The position numbers and the translations under genes are program-made. From Verrucomicrobiota bacterium (GTDB taxonomy: Bacteria > Verrucomicrobiota > Verrucomicrobiia > Palsa-1439), in assembly GCA_003152315.1 (NCBI GenBank), contig PLZV01000018.1, positions 37,206 through 101,205 on the forward strand: a stretch of DNA of 64,000 bases, read 5' to 3'. Of this stretch, positions 29,101 to 38,057 are shown piece by piece. How positions within the stretch are numbered: the stretch's first letter is position 1; the number at the start of each line of letters is the position of its first letter. The notes under the pieces were generated by a model. That model was not told the origin of the DNA. It did not search any database and worked only from the letters and a program-made list of their open reading frames with translations.

Positions 29101-32100
29101 GCCGGCGCAGTGTTCTCGCCACCCGCGGCGGTTCAGTTGACCAGCTCGGCCACCAACTTGATCATCAACAAGATGGTCACGCTCACGCTCAACGGCGGCG
29201 GCACCCTGAATGGGACGCTCTCGCAACTCACAGACACCAACGGCGTGGCGGTCTTCAACAATCTGAGTATCAACGTGGCCGGGGTCAACTATTCACTGAC
29301 AGCCACCATTACCAATCCTTCCTTGTCCGTGACCGGCAACGTCTTTACCATCACCACAGCCGCCGCCGCCAAACTGTCCTACACCGTGCTGCCGCCCGCG
29401 TCCAGCGGCGCTGGCGGAACCCTGTCCGCCTTCACCGTGCAGATTCAGGATCAGTTCAACAACAATATTCCGTCCAGTGGCGCGCCGATCACCATGAGCC
29501 TGGGCACCGGCACGTTTGCCAGTGGTACCACCTCAACCAACTCCGATGTAAATGGCTCGGCCACCTTCAGCGACCTGGTCGTTACCAACGCCGGTAACAA
29601 CATCCTCACCGCGTCGTCGCCCGGGCTGACTTCGGCCAATCGGCCGTTGGCCATTCTCCCGGCGCCGTTTGCCATCACCTTCCAGCAGGATGCACCGTCT
29701 GTGACCAATGCCGGGGCCGTGTTCACACCTGCGGTCACCGTGAAGATCGCCGACCAGTTTAATAACGTGCTCAGCAACGCGACGGTCACGCTATCCCTGC
29801 TGAACGGCGGTACCCTTAACGGAACGCTGTCGCACACGACAGCCAATACCGGTGTGGCGACATTCAACAACCTGAGTATTAATGTCCCGGGAACCAACTA
29901 CGCCCTCGTCGCCACCTCCGCCGCCAATTCTTTGGCCGTCACCGGCAACACGTTTACCGTGATCACGGGTGCCGCCAGCAAACTGGTTTACACGACTCTG
30001 CCGGTCGCGACGAACACTGCCGGCCAGACGCTGCCCACTTTCGTGGTGCAGGTTGCCGATTCGTTCAATAACCCGATCCCGACAAACGGCGTGCCGATCA
30101 CGATGTCGCTGAGCACCGGCACCTTCGCCAGTGGTACGACCAATATATTTACAGACGCGGATGGCTCATCGACCTTCTTTGATCTGGTCATTACCAACGC
30201 CGGGAACAATATTCTGACGGCGTCGGCCACGGGTCTGACTTCGACCACCAAGACGATTACAATTCTGAACACGGCAATCAGCAGTATTGCCTTTATTCAG
30301 GATGCGCCGTCCGTGACCAACGCCGGGGCCGTATTCACGCCTTCCGTCACAGTGAAGGTAACCGATACATTGAACAATGGGATCTCCAACGCCACGGTCA
30401 CTCTGAGCCTCAATGGCGGCGGAACCCTGAACGGGACCCTCACCCACGCCACCGCTGGTAGTGGTGTGGCCACCTTTAACAACTTGAGCATCAATCAGCC
30501 CGGCAACGCGTATTCCCTCACGGCCAGCCTCACCAATTCCCTGTCCGTTACCGGTAATACGTTCGCCATCACTGTGGGACCGATTGCCCGGTACGTAGTG
30601 ACCGCCGCAACGCCGCAAACACGCGGGGTCCCCTTCGGCGTGACAGTCACAGCCCAGGACGTGGCCAGTAATACGGTGCCCGATAGTTCCACGGTGGTGA
30701 CGATGAGCGGCAGCTCGGTCAATGTGCAGTTTGACAGCAACGGCGACAGCATCTTTGGTCAGAACGGTGACAACATGCAGGTATTGTCGAACGGGACGTT
30801 CACCATCAGCACCGAAGACAATATTGCCGAGACCATTACCGTCACCGCTACGGATGGGACCGGAAAGACCGGCACCAGTCCATCCATTGCCGTCAACGCA
30901 GCAGCTGGTGATTATCGCAGCGCCGCCACTGGCAATTGGAATGCCACGGCCACCTGGCAAACCTGGAATGGCTCAAGCTGGGTGGCGGCGAGCACCACGC
31001 CTGCGGGCGGCGCCGGCACCAACATCACAATTCAAAGCACCCACACGGTGACGGACAATGTAGCCGTGAGCCTGACAGGCACGTTGATTGCCCAGGGAAC
31101 GGCAAGCTTCTCCGCCGGCGGATCGATCACCGTCGGGTCCGGCGGCTTGGTGCAGAACTCGGGTGCCATTAATAGTACTGCCACGACATTGATCTTCGCC
31201 TCGGGCGGCACCTACCAGCACAACTTCACGACCACTGTCGGCACTATCCCGACAGCCGCTTGGAACGCCGGATCAACCTGCCAAATGATCGGCTACACCA
31301 CCTTTGACAACAGCGGTGGCAGCCCCGCCATCGGCGGCATCAATCAGACGTTCGCAAACCTCATGTGGAACTGTCCCAACCAGTCAGGCACGGTTTCCGG
31401 TTTCGGGAGTCTGAGCACTCTGAGCGGTAATATGACAATGAAGAGTACCGGAACAGGCGTCATGCGGCTCGGCGCCAACGGGATCGGCAACTTGGCCGTT
31501 GCCGGGAATTATTCCCAGTCCGGCGGCCATTTCGAAATTACGGCTGCAGCTGCCCGGACGCTGACAGTCAGCGGCAGTTTCGCGTTGAGCGGTGGCACGT
31601 TTGATATGACCACTAGCGGCAATGGCACCTTGAATGTGGCCGGCAATTTCAGCCAGAACGGTGGCACGTTTACCGAGAGCAACGGATCTTCCCCGGTAGC
31701 GAACGTCGTTTTCGATGGTACCGGGATCCAGACGTTCACCTCGGGCGGGATCGTCTCCGGCCAGATCAATTTCACTGTCAATGGCGGTGCAACGCTCATG
31801 ATGGGCACGAACCTCCTGGGCAGCGGCAGCACCGGCACGTTCACCCTCTCCTCCGGCGGGACCTTGGGAATCGGCAATGCGCTGGGCATCACGACGTCGG
31901 GAGCGAGCGGTAATATTCGTGTGTCCGGTACGCGCACGTACAGCACCGGCGGCAATTACATCTACAACGGCCCGGCCTCGCAGGTCACGAGCAACGGCTT
32001 GCCCGCGACTGTCAGCAGCCTGACCGTCAGCAACACGGGAGGAATCGTCACGCTGGGCTCCAATGTGAGCGTCACCAGCAATCTGGCCGTTTTCGCGGGG

Positions 32101-34488
32101 ACATTGGATTTGGGCAGCTTCACGGCGAATCGTGCGACCAGCGGAGGCACGCTGACGGTGGCGAATGCCGCGGCCTTGAAGATCGGTGGCACGAATCCGT
32201 TCCCATCCAATTATGCCACCCTCAATCTCGGAGCGAGCAGTACCATCGAGTACGAGGGATCGGCCCAGAACGTGTCAGCTCTGGCCTACGGCAATCTCAC
32301 GACAAGTGGCAGCGGCACCAAGACCCTCCAGGCGGGCGCAACCACCATCGCTGGAGAATTGACCATTGGTTCCGGCACCACCTTTGACGCCGGCACGAAC
32401 AACTTCAGCGTTGCCGGTGATTGGAGCAACAACGGCAGCTTCGCATCCAGTGGCTCGCAGACCGTTTCCTTTAACGGCACCAGCCCGCAGAACGTCGATG
32501 ACGGTACGTCTTTGACGACCTTCGACAACGTCACGATCAACAGTAACTCCGTGCTGAATCTTGCCTTCAACGGTTCAGACAATGTCCAATTCCTGGTTAT
32601 CGGCGGCGTGACCGAGACTACGGGCACCTGGGGCGCGACCGGCTCCGGTGCAGCCAATATCGACAACGTCCACTTCCAGGGCACCACCGGGACGCTGAAC
32701 GTCCTCGCCGCGCTTACGGTCCCATCCAGCACGGCGTTGATCACTTCCGCCAATCCGCAGACATACGGCCAGCCAGTTACCTTTACGGCGACCGTTACGG
32801 GAACCGGGCCGGTACCGACAGGCACCATTACGTTCATGGATGGTGTGAACACCATGGGCACCGGAGCACTGAATGGCTCGGGCCAAGGGCTCTTCGTTAC
32901 CAATACGCTGCCAGCGGGTCTGCATTTGATCACCGCGATCTACGGTGGCGACGTTAACTTCAATGGCAGCACCTCCGGCGTCCTGTCGCAGCAGATTAGC
33001 CAGGCTGGGTTGACGGTCACCGGAATTACGGCCAATGACAAGACCTACGACGGCGGCACAAACGCCACGCTCAACACGGGTGGCGCGACGCTCGTTGGCG
33101 TGATTGGTTCGGACAATGTGACGCTCAACACGGGCGGGGCCACGGGATTCTTTACCGATAAGAACAAGGGCATAGGCAAGACGGTGAATGTGAGCGGGCT
33201 GACGATCAGTGGTACGGATTCCGGCAATTATTCCCTGACGCAACCCACAACCACCGCGACCATTTCCACGCTGTCGATCTCGGTAACGGCCGCCACAAAC
33301 AGCAAGACCTATGACGGCACGAACAACGCGGCGGCTTCGCCGACGATCACCACCGGCAGCTTGCAAGGCACGGATATCGCCGGCTTCTCGGAAACCTACG
33401 ACAACAAGAACGTGGGCACGGGTAAGACGCTCACGCCAGCCGGCAGCATCATCGACGGCAACGGCGGTAATAACTACAATGTCTCGTTCTTCCCGAACGT
33501 CACGGGCTCCATCGGCACGCGTTCGATCACGGTGACAGCAGCGACAAACACCAAGACGTATGACCAGACGACCAGCGCGGCGGCTTCGCCGACGGTCACC
33601 ACCGGCAGCTTGCAAGGCACGGATACCGCCGGGTTCTCGGAGACCTACAGCGACAAGATCGTGGCCACAGGCAAGACGCTCACGCCAGCCGGCAGCGTCA
33701 ATGACGGCAATAGCGGCAATAACTACGCGGTCACTTTCACCCCGGTCAGCACGGGTGTCATCAACGCGCTCTCGCTTACGGTGAGCGCCACGGGTGTGGA
33801 CAAGCCGTACGACGGTACGACGAACGCCACCGTCACGCTCTCCGATAACCGTATCTCGGGTGACAGCTTCAGCGACACCTACACGACGGCCAGCTTTGCC
33901 GACGCGAATGTGGGCAGCAACAAGACCGTGAACGTGTTCGGTATCGCGATCTCCGGGATCGATGCGACCAACTACACCGCCAATACCACGGCCAGCACCA
34001 CGGCCAATATTACGGCAGTATCCCTGACGATCACCGCCGACAACAAGAGCAAGACGGCAGGATTGCCCAATCCGCCACTGACGGCCAGTTACGCCGGCTT
34101 CGTCGTTGGCGATGACACCAACAACGCGCTGACAACGCAGGTGACCTTGAGCACGACGGCAACCACCAACAGTCCGGTGGACACGTACCCGATCACCGCC
34201 AGCGGCGCCGTGGCACCGAATTACACGATCAGCTACAACAGCGGCACGCTCACCGTGGTCGCGGTACCACAGTTGACGACCCTCAGCATCAGCGCGGGAC
34301 AATTCATCTTCAGCTTCCCGACGATCTCAAATCAGTTGTACCAGGTGGAATACAAGGATGATATGGCCGCGCCAACCTGGACCCTTTCGGGCGGTCAGCT
34401 CCCTGGCACCGGCGGTTCGATCACCGTTACCAATACGATCGTCGGGCCGAAGCGCTTCTTCCAGGTGGACGTCACGCCGGGACAATAA
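23167..34488 (+). CDS. Giant secreted Ig-like/YDG-MBG repeat protein, 3,773 residues
   Basis: ATG 23167 begins a clear signal peptide (KKSCFAFLSMAALVLLTANSALA). Order: a leading domain (to about 170); five two-domain Ig-like units of about 203 residues, each starting near a 'xKLxYTxxP' motif (coding near 23701, 24321, 24940, 25546, 26154) with DQFNN and FASGT words; a filamentous block with a G8-like YRSAATGNWNTAATWQ (27091-29040); more Ig-like units (29090-30580); a second filamentous block (to about 32700); an Ig-like PQTYGQPVTFTATVTG domain; four YDG/MBG-type repeats (KTYDGTNNA, KPYDGTTNA); and a C-terminal domain with YQVEYKDDMAAPTW. It is probably a cell-surface or released adhesin. No PEP-CTERM or LPXTG anchor and no autotransporter barrel is visible. 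Confidence 0.88.
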   Translation: MKKSCFAFLSMAALVLLTANSALATATVTVQANGTISADCTGGVYSNLPGPVLTEGATADIGVGTIILNVAPGFEFNPAATVNVVTSRTGAGTSPLLQLASETATVTSSNITITSVAPDGGTARTVLTWSGIQARPTAVSPLATSNIVMSTSSTIVITGIAKGTTNFGTLREVAGTAGTKLGFTTAPAATNVAGVAMANVVVQVQGAAGNNVASNNVAIAVALNTGSFASGSTNATTGAGGSATFSNLVINTQGSYTLTASAPATGLSNSPAAPFVVVAGPPSTFQFLQDAPSTILAGTTFPSAVTVQLIDAFGNLISNKTVTLSLLGGGTLSGTTSQPSDGTGVATFSGLSVAQAGTNKALVASISSPSMSITGATFTVTAGSATKLGYTTAPAASTPAGVTMASIVVQIQDAAGNSIASNGVPITVALNAGAFTSGTTTILTAPDGSATFSDLLINTSGNYTLTASSAGNIFTATPAVPFTIATATPSVIQITQDAPAVTSAGAVFSPAVTVHVADSLGNPATNTLVSLNLLGGGSLSGTVAHVTDITGVATFNNLSISVAGTNYALVANSVNSLSVTGNTFTVTSAAATKLVYTSVPAITNTAGGTLSAFTVQTQDQFNNNVPSSGVPITMSLGTGTFASGTPSTNSDVNGSATFGDLVITNAGNNTLTASSPGLASANKSLVILPAPFTMTFQQDAPSVTNAGSVFTPAVAVRIADVFNNVLSNRTVTLSLLNGGTLNGTLSRTTTNNGVATFNNLSINVAGTNYALLASSTNSMSVTGNTFTVTTAPASKLIYTVLPPASGVAGATLTAFTAQVADQFNNSVATNGVLISMGLTNGTFASGTTSSNSDANGSASFSDLVITNAGNNTLIASAPGLTSTNRSLVISPADLTLTLQQDAPAVTNAGATFTPAVAVRLADQYNNVVSNRTVTLSLLNGGGPLNGTLSRSTTNNGVATFNNLSINVPGTNYALVAVSTNSLSVTGQIFTVTVGAPSKLMYTTLPPSTATAGGTLSTFVVQVEDQFSNLISTGGVSIALALNTGSFASGTTNTVTDPDGSSTFFDIVINTAGTYTMTANSPGLTSAGRVVTVAPATATSLTFVQQPPAATNAGAVFTPAVTVKATDQFNNTISNLTVTVSLNGTGTLSGTLSRTTSTSGIATFNNLSVNLPGTGDFLTASTTSPALSVNSANFNINVGPLDHYLVSATTPQSRGTPFTVTVTAQDVANNTVNNSSNVVTMSGSTANVQFDGNGNSIFGETGDNTQVLSNGTFTISTVDNNPETVTVTATDTNAKTGSTNITVNVAVGDYRSAATGNWNTAATWQIWNGTAWVTASTPPAGGAGTNITIQSTHTVTDNTAVGLTGTLIAQGSLSFSGGSISVGSGGLVQNFGAINGTATTLIFNSGATYQHAENGGTIPTAAYNSNSLLRVTGITSTITNLPSTGLNGNVEWNCPNQTAAAAIFLSSSTTIGGNFNLVSTGSGSIIGGGTAARNLSVGGNMNVLGGTYNAIGGNGSSVGNVAVTVGQNLTVSGGSFAMVFGQSSFSSASGALTVGGNLSVGGGTLTILTGTTSSSSGISSMTVSGNTSIAGGLLNLTSATSGNANGVTANLRGNLAISGGTISRGGTLPATVNFAGTATQTYSKSAGTISGAVNFAILQGATVNFGTSFLDGSSGTFTLNSGGAIGLGDPAGITTSGATGNIRVSGTRTYSTGGVYIYNGSASQGTGNGLPATASSLIVSNTGGSVTLGANVSITSNLTVSAGTFDLGSFTANRATSGGTLTVANGAALNIGGTNPFPSNYVTLNLGGNSTVNYEGLAQNMSALAYGDLTTSGSGIKTLLAGPTSIAGDLNIDVGTTFNAVTNSFSLAGNLTNNGTAYAFSGPQTVTFTGSGTQNVSGASSTAFNTFAIGSNSVINLDNNNNALEFTIAGLDQAGGTWGSTASGAANPDDANFLGNGTLDVTPPTFGISFLQDAPAVTNAGAVFSPPAAVQLTSSATNLIINKMVTLTLNGGGTLNGTLSQLTDTNGVAVFNNLSINVAGVNYSLTATITNPSLSVTGNVFTITTAAAAKLSYTVLPPASSGAGGTLSAFTVQIQDQFNNNIPSSGAPITMSLGTGTFASGTTSTNSDVNGSATFSDLVVTNAGNNILTASSPGLTSANRPLAILPAPFAITFQQDAPSVTNAGAVFTPAVTVKIADQFNNVLSNATVTLSLLNGGTLNGTLSHTTANTGVATFNNLSINVPGTNYALVATSAANSLAVTGNTFTVITGAASKLVYTTLPVATNTAGQTLPTFVVQVADSFNNPIPTNGVPITMSLSTGTFASGTTNIFTDADGSSTFFDLVITNAGNNILTASATGLTSTTKTITILNTAISSIAFIQDAPSVTNAGAVFTPSVTVKVTDTLNNGISNATVTLSLNGGGTLNGTLTHATAGSGVATFNNLSINQPGNAYSLTASLTNSLSVTGNTFAITVGPIARYVVTAATPQTRGVPFGVTVTAQDVASNTVPDSSTVVTMSGSSVNVQFDSNGDSIFGQNGDNMQVLSNGTFTISTEDNIAETITVTATDGTGKTGTSPSIAVNAAAGDYRSAATGNWNATATWQTWNGSSWVAASTTPAGGAGTNITIQSTHTVTDNVAVSLTGTLIAQGTASFSAGGSITVGSGGLVQNSGAINSTATTLIFASGGTYQHNFTTTVGTIPTAAWNAGSTCQMIGYTTFDNSGGSPAIGGINQTFANLMWNCPNQSGTVSGFGSLSTLSGNMTMKSTGTGVMRLGANGIGNLAVAGNYSQSGGHFEITAAAARTLTVSGSFALSGGTFDMTTSGNGTLNVAGNFSQNGGTFTESNGSSPVANVVFDGTGIQTFTSGGIVSGQINFTVNGGATLMMGTNLLGSGSTGTFTLSSGGTLGIGNALGITTSGASGNIRVSGTRTYSTGGNYIYNGPASQVTSNGLPATVSSLTVSNTGGIVTLGSNVSVTSNLAVFAGTLDLGSFTANRATSGGTLTVANAAALKIGGTNPFPSNYATLNLGASSTIEYEGSAQNVSALAYGNLTTSGSGTKTLQAGATTIAGELTIGSGTTFDAGTNNFSVAGDWSNNGSFASSGSQTVSFNGTSPQNVDDGTSLTTFDNVTINSNSVLNLAFNGSDNVQFLVIGGVTETTGTWGATGSGAANIDNVHFQGTTGTLNVLAALTVPSSTALITSANPQTYGQPVTFTATVTGTGPVPTGTITFMDGVNTMGTGALNGSGQGLFVTNTLPAGLHLITAIYGGDVNFNGSTSGVLSQQISQAGLTVTGITANDKTYDGGTNATLNTGGATLVGVIGSDNVTLNTGGATGFFTDKNKGIGKTVNVSGLTISGTDSGNYSLTQPTTTATISTLSISVTAATNSKTYDGTNNAAASPTITTGSLQGTDIAGFSETYDNKNVGTGKTLTPAGSIIDGNGGNNYNVSFFPNVTGSIGTRSITVTAATNTKTYDQTTSAAASPTVTTGSLQGTDTAGFSETYSDKIVATGKTLTPAGSVNDGNSGNNYAVTFTPVSTGVINALSLTVSATGVDKPYDGTTNATVTLSDNRISGDSFSDTYTTASFADANVGSNKTVNVFGIAISGIDATNYTANTTASTTANITAVSLTITADNKSKTAGLPNPPLTASYAGFVVGDDTNNALTTQVTLSTTATTNSPVDTYPITASGAVAPNYTISYNSGTLTVVAVPQLTTLSISAGQFIFSFPTISNQLYQVEYKDDMAAPTWTLSGGQLPGTGGSITVTNTIVGPKRFFQVDVTPGQ

Positions 34489-34661
34489 TGATTCTGGGAA
34501 TCACGACATAGCCCGTTCGTTGCGGAAGCGAAGTTCTCGTGGTTGTGCCCGCGAGCGCCTGACAAACTGGAGCCTTGTCCCAAGAGGGTGACGGCACTGA
34601 CTGCTGCGCGAATATCCAGAGCGATGTCCAACTACTGACCGGCAAACGCGCAGGAGCGCAG

Positions 34662-35969
34662 TCACGTTTTCTTCGTGGACTGTTCGTGGAGTTTGCCGAG
34701 TCTGCGAATCTCGGGCCACATCCACGCAGTCAGTGCCACAACGATGATCGTCCCGATGCCGCCGCTGACCACGGAGGCCACCGGGCCGAAGAAACGCGCC
34801 ACGGTGCCGGATTCGAACTCCCCCAATTCGTTGGAAGCGCTGATAAACACGCTGTTAACTGCCGAGACGCGACCACGCATCTCATTGGGCGTACGCAACT
34901 GCACCAAACTATGCCGCACCACGACGCTGATGTTGTCCGCCGCACCGCAGACTGCCAGCATCAGCAGCGACAACCAGAACAATGAGGAGAGGCCGAACAC
35001 GATGGTCACAATGCCGAACGTCGTCACCGCCAGCAGTAACGCCCGGCCGGCCCGCCGTAGCGGCGGGAGATGCGACAACGTGACGGCCATGCCGATGGCC
35101 CCGACGGCGGGCGCCGCGCGCAGCCAGCCCAAGCCCGTCGGCCCCACGCGCAGGATGTCACGGGCGTAGATGGGTAATAGCGCGGTCGCACCGCCCAGTA
35201 AGACGGCGAAGAGATCGAGGGTGATAGCGGCCAGGATCAGCTTGTTATTAAGCACGTACCGAAAACCTGCCAATAACGTTTTGAGCGAAGCGGTTCCAGC
35301 CCGCTGCGTCACGGGACGGGCCGTGAGCGCCGCCACGCAACAGCAATTCACCAGAGCCATGGCCGCATCGACGACATACACCCACATGGTGGTCTTTTGG
35401 AGGCCGATCATGAACCCGCCCAGCGCCGGACCCGCGACGCAAGCGATTTGATACCCGGTGCTCCTCCAGGTAACGGCGCTGCCGAATCCATCGTTGGAAA
35501 CCAACTGGGGCAGCAACGCCTGGCTGGCCGGCCAAAAAAAAGCTCGTCCACCCGCACCCAAGAGCAACATTGCATACATCCATCCGACCGATCCGCGTTG
35601 GTGAGAAACGATCGCCAATCCCAGTGATGCCATCACCATCACCAGCAGACCAAACAGCACGATTCGACGGCGATCCAGGCGGTCGGCCAATTGTCCCGCG
35701 GGCAGGGCCAGGAGCATAATCGGGATGGCCTGCACCAAGCCGGCCCAGGCGAGGGCCATGGCCGAACCAGTGCGCTCATAGAGTTCCCAACCGACTGCGA
35801 CCGACTGCATGTTGGCGCCCATGTTGACCGCCAGATACCCGAACAGGTAGAAGCGATATTCTCGCAATCGGAAAGGCGCATAGGGGTCGCGAGGCCCCTC
35901 CATGCCCGCCGAAGACGCCTCGGGTGGTGGGGTCTCAATCAATTCCTCAGGATCGGGAACCTCATCCAT
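34662..35969 (-). CDS. Major facilitator superfamily exporter (EntS/MFS_3-like)
   Basis: 435 residues with about 12 membrane segments after a 35-residue polar N-terminus. The loop-2/3 motif appears as GQLADRLDRRRIV, and FRLREYRFYLFGYLAVNMG opens the first helix, as in EntS-like efflux proteins. The substrate cannot be deduced. It converges with the giant gene. Confidence 0.85.
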   Translation of the reverse strand: MDEVPDPEELIETPPPEASSAGMEGPRDPYAPFRLREYRFYLFGYLAVNMGANMQSVAVGWELYERTGSAMALAWAGLVQAIPIMLLALPAGQLADRLDRRRIVLFGLLVMVMASLGLAIVSHQRGSVGWMYAMLLLGAGGRAFFWPASQALLPQLVSNDGFGSAVTWRSTGYQIACVAGPALGGFMIGLQKTTMWVYVVDAAMALVNCCCVAALTARPVTQRAGTASLKTLLAGFRYVLNNKLILAAITLDLFAVLLGGATALLPIYARDILRVGPTGLGWLRAAPAVGAIGMAVTLSHLPPLRRAGRALLLAVTTFGIVTIVFGLSSLFWLSLLMLAVCGAADNISVVVRHSLVQLRTPNEMRGRVSAVNSVFISASNELGEFESGTVARFFGPVASVVSGGIGTIIVVALTAWMWPEIRRLGKLHEQSTKKT

Positions 35970-36403
35970 GCAGCGATGTGTTTACCATTTACTTTGCCAA
36001 GCGGCAAACAGTTGGGTGAAACCCTATCAGTAGGTGCAACGAAGTGGTGGTCGTTCTGTGCGCGAACAAGGCGGGTGCTTCAGGAATAAAAGACGATGCC
36101 GATCTTCCGTCCTCAGTCAGACAAAAAACAACAAGCGTCGCGGGCTGAAAAGCCAGTCGACGCTTGTTGTTCAAACGGTATGACTCACACCCTAAGGCGA
36201 GAATCAGTTTTGAGGCAATCTACCGGCGTATTTGCCTTCGTCAACGAAGAAAAGCGGCAAATCCGGTTCCCATTGGGACACGGAGTGAAAATCGCCACGG
36301 CAATTGCCGATAACATCAACAGTCAAGCCAGGACCTGTCCACACCGCTGTAGAATATGCGTTTGACTTGAAATCCTTTGGTCTCTTACACTCCGCCCGAA
36401 TTT
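35970..36403. other. Intergenic region between divergent genes
   Basis: No gene supported. It holds a long hairpin at 36128-36170, described separately. Upstream sequence for the outer-membrane protein gene begins around 36360. Confidence 0.5.
36128..36170 (-). terminator. Strong intrinsic-terminator-like hairpin, minus strand
   Basis: ACAACAAGCGTCG (36128-36140) and CGACGCTTGTTGT (36158-36170) form a perfect 13-bp stem, with an inner GGCT-GAAA-AGCC. Read on the minus strand it is followed by TTTTTTGT. No minus-strand gene lies directly upstream (rightwards), so it may end an unannotated small RNA. Confidence 0.55.
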
Positions 36404-37348
36404 ATGAATACTCCAATATCGCGCGCGTTCCTTGTGTCTTTCGGAAGAACGGAACTATTCTTGCTGATTGTGTTGGCCCTTCTTGGCGGAGCCACGTGCG
36501 GTCTGGCGCAGTCGGACGCGCAGCCCGTCAACCCTCTGCCCATGCCGCCGGTGACAGTCACAGCGACCAACGAGCTTTCTGAGGAAACTTTGATGGGGCC
36601 GAACCAGCAGCCCGAGTGGACAGCTCGGCGGCGGTTCGCGCTTACGCGTATTTATGTGCAGCCGCCGTGGCAGGCGGAAACTGAATTCGGCTGGGACGCG
36701 GTGTACCCGCGCGGCGGCTCACCCCAGCACACGTTGCAGCAGGAGTTCGAACTCGGCTTGCCGTACCGGTTCCAAGTCGACTATGAGGTCCACGGCGCCA
36801 ATTTCAATGAGGGTGATACGGGCGGCGGCCGTTGGCACTACGCTGATAGCGAATTTGAATTACGATGGGCCCTCGCTGACTGGGGCAAGATCCCATTGAA
36901 CCCCACGATAAAAGTCGAATGGAAGCATAACAATGGCGGCACCGACGCGGCCGAGGTCAACCTGCTGCTTGGCGACGAGCTGGCCCCGCGTTGGCACTGG
37001 GGCTCGGACCTGTTTTATGAGCAGGCAGTCAATGGCGACCGCCGGACTGAGAAAGCGGTCAGTTTGGCTATTAGTTACTCGGCAATCGACGAGAAACTCG
37101 GCGTTGGCATGGAAACGAGATTGGACAGTGAGAATGATATCGGTGACCGCCACGCACACTTGAACTTGGAACTAGGCCCGAGCTTGCAATGGCGTCTGAC
37201 GTCGCGCCTGCATCTTGACCTCGAACCGCTTTTTGGCGTTACGGGCTTTGCCCCACACGTCGAAACATTCGTGTTTATGGGATATGACTTTGGTCCGGGC
37301 TCAGAACCCGGTGAAGGAGTCAGGCCGGTATCGCTCCAGACCAAGTAA
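36404..37348 (+). CDS. Outer-membrane beta-barrel-like protein
   Basis: 314 residues from ATG 36404; an in-frame TTG at 36377 is less likely. Signal peptide with hydrophobic LFLLIVLALLGGATCG and AQS cleavage. The mature part alternates short amphipathic strands with Trp, Tyr and acidic loops (FGWDAVYP, YEVHGANFNEGDTGGG, LHLDLEPLFGVTGF) and ends in a strand, as expected for a small barrel. It resembles no enzyme I know. Export across the outer membrane or a structural role is inferred. Confidence 0.7.
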   Translation: MNTPISRAFLVSFGRTELFLLIVLALLGGATCGLAQSDAQPVNPLPMPPVTVTATNELSEETLMGPNQQPEWTARRRFALTRIYVQPPWQAETEFGWDAVYPRGGSPQHTLQQEFELGLPYRFQVDYEVHGANFNEGDTGGGRWHYADSEFELRWALADWGKIPLNPTIKVEWKHNNGGTDAAEVNLLLGDELAPRWHWGSDLFYEQAVNGDRRTEKAVSLAISYSAIDEKLGVGMETRLDSENDIGDRHAHLNLELGPSLQWRLTSRLHLDLEPLFGVTGFAPHVETFVFMGYDFGPGSEPGEGVRPVSLQTK

Positions 37349-37400
37349 AGTAACCCGGCAACATCGCGAGCCGCCAACCAGCCATTCGTACAACCTCGAC

Positions 37401-37426
37401 GGACTGAAGAAGTAGTCCTTCGGTCC
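37401..37426. terminator. Hairpin between convergent genes
   Basis: GGACTGAAG (37401-37409) pairs with CTTCGGTCC (37418-37426), with one G-U pair. It lies between the convergent genes ending at 37348 and 37452 and may serve both strands. No U-tract follows. Confidence 0.3.
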
Positions 37427-37451
37427 CGGCGGGTTCAGTGTTACGGAGCGC

Positions 37452-37892
37452 TCATTGATTCGGGCTGGGATTCAGCATGTCATCGAGGCGCTCCCTCTTC
37501 TGCTCCTCTTCTCGATCATGTGCCCTGCCCATGCGGGCGATCCGGCTGGCAACGAGATCCTTGCCCACTTCCGCATACGTTACGGCCACGGCATCCCCGG
37601 TTTTCAACTGCGCCAGCACTGCGCTGGCATTTGTCAGAATGTCGATCTGACAGTCAGGAGTAACCTTGAAGGTTTTGGATAATGGCCAATGTTGAACCGT
37701 AATCAACCCAGCCTCGGCATCGATCCTGCCAATCGTGCCTTCAAACTCAGTATTCGAGGGCACAATCTTGCCCTTCTCCGTCACGGTACCTGCAGTCGGC
37801 GTCGATTTCAGCACGGACGACTGTTCCGCGCACGAGAATGATAGAATCGCGGCACCCAACCCGATGACAACTGGAATTACGGAGTATTTCAT
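37452..37892 (-). CDS. Small lipoprotein of unknown function
   Basis: 146 residues from the ATG at 37892, which has a GGAGGAGG ribosome site. Lipobox ILSFSC (Cys about 21). The mature part has an OB- or SH3-like pattern (FEGTIGRIDAEAGLITVQ, LKTGDAVAVTYAEVGK) and a charged tail (REEEQKRERLDD). It is likely periplasmic and membrane-anchored. An upstream in-frame start at 37928 overlaps the ribosome site and is rejected. Confidence 0.75.
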   Translation of the reverse strand: MKYSVIPVVIGLGAAILSFSCAEQSSVLKSTPTAGTVTEKGKIVPSNTEFEGTIGRIDAEAGLITVQHWPLSKTFKVTPDCQIDILTNASAVLAQLKTGDAVAVTYAEVGKDLVASRIARMGRAHDREEEQKRERLDDMLNPSPNQ

Positions 37893-38057
37893 CGCGCAGC
37901 CTCCTCCTGTATTCGTTTTCACTTTCACTGCCTCATGTATAGAAGCTTCGCCCCATCTCTTCCGATATTCAAGTTCCGGATTCGCTGCCGGAGCCGTCGG
38001 TAGAGAGCGTATCTTGACACTGCCACCACCGTAGCGACGTTACGCGTTTTGTCGTGC

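Noticed and set aside
32575-34302. Long minus-strand ORF of 575 codons within the giant gene, and several others there (26413-27396, 27865-28620, 30166-30960)
   Set aside because: They arise from the biased codon use of the Thr/Ser/Gly/Asn-rich repeats. None has a signal, family motif or ribosome site, and they follow the repeat period of the sense strand.
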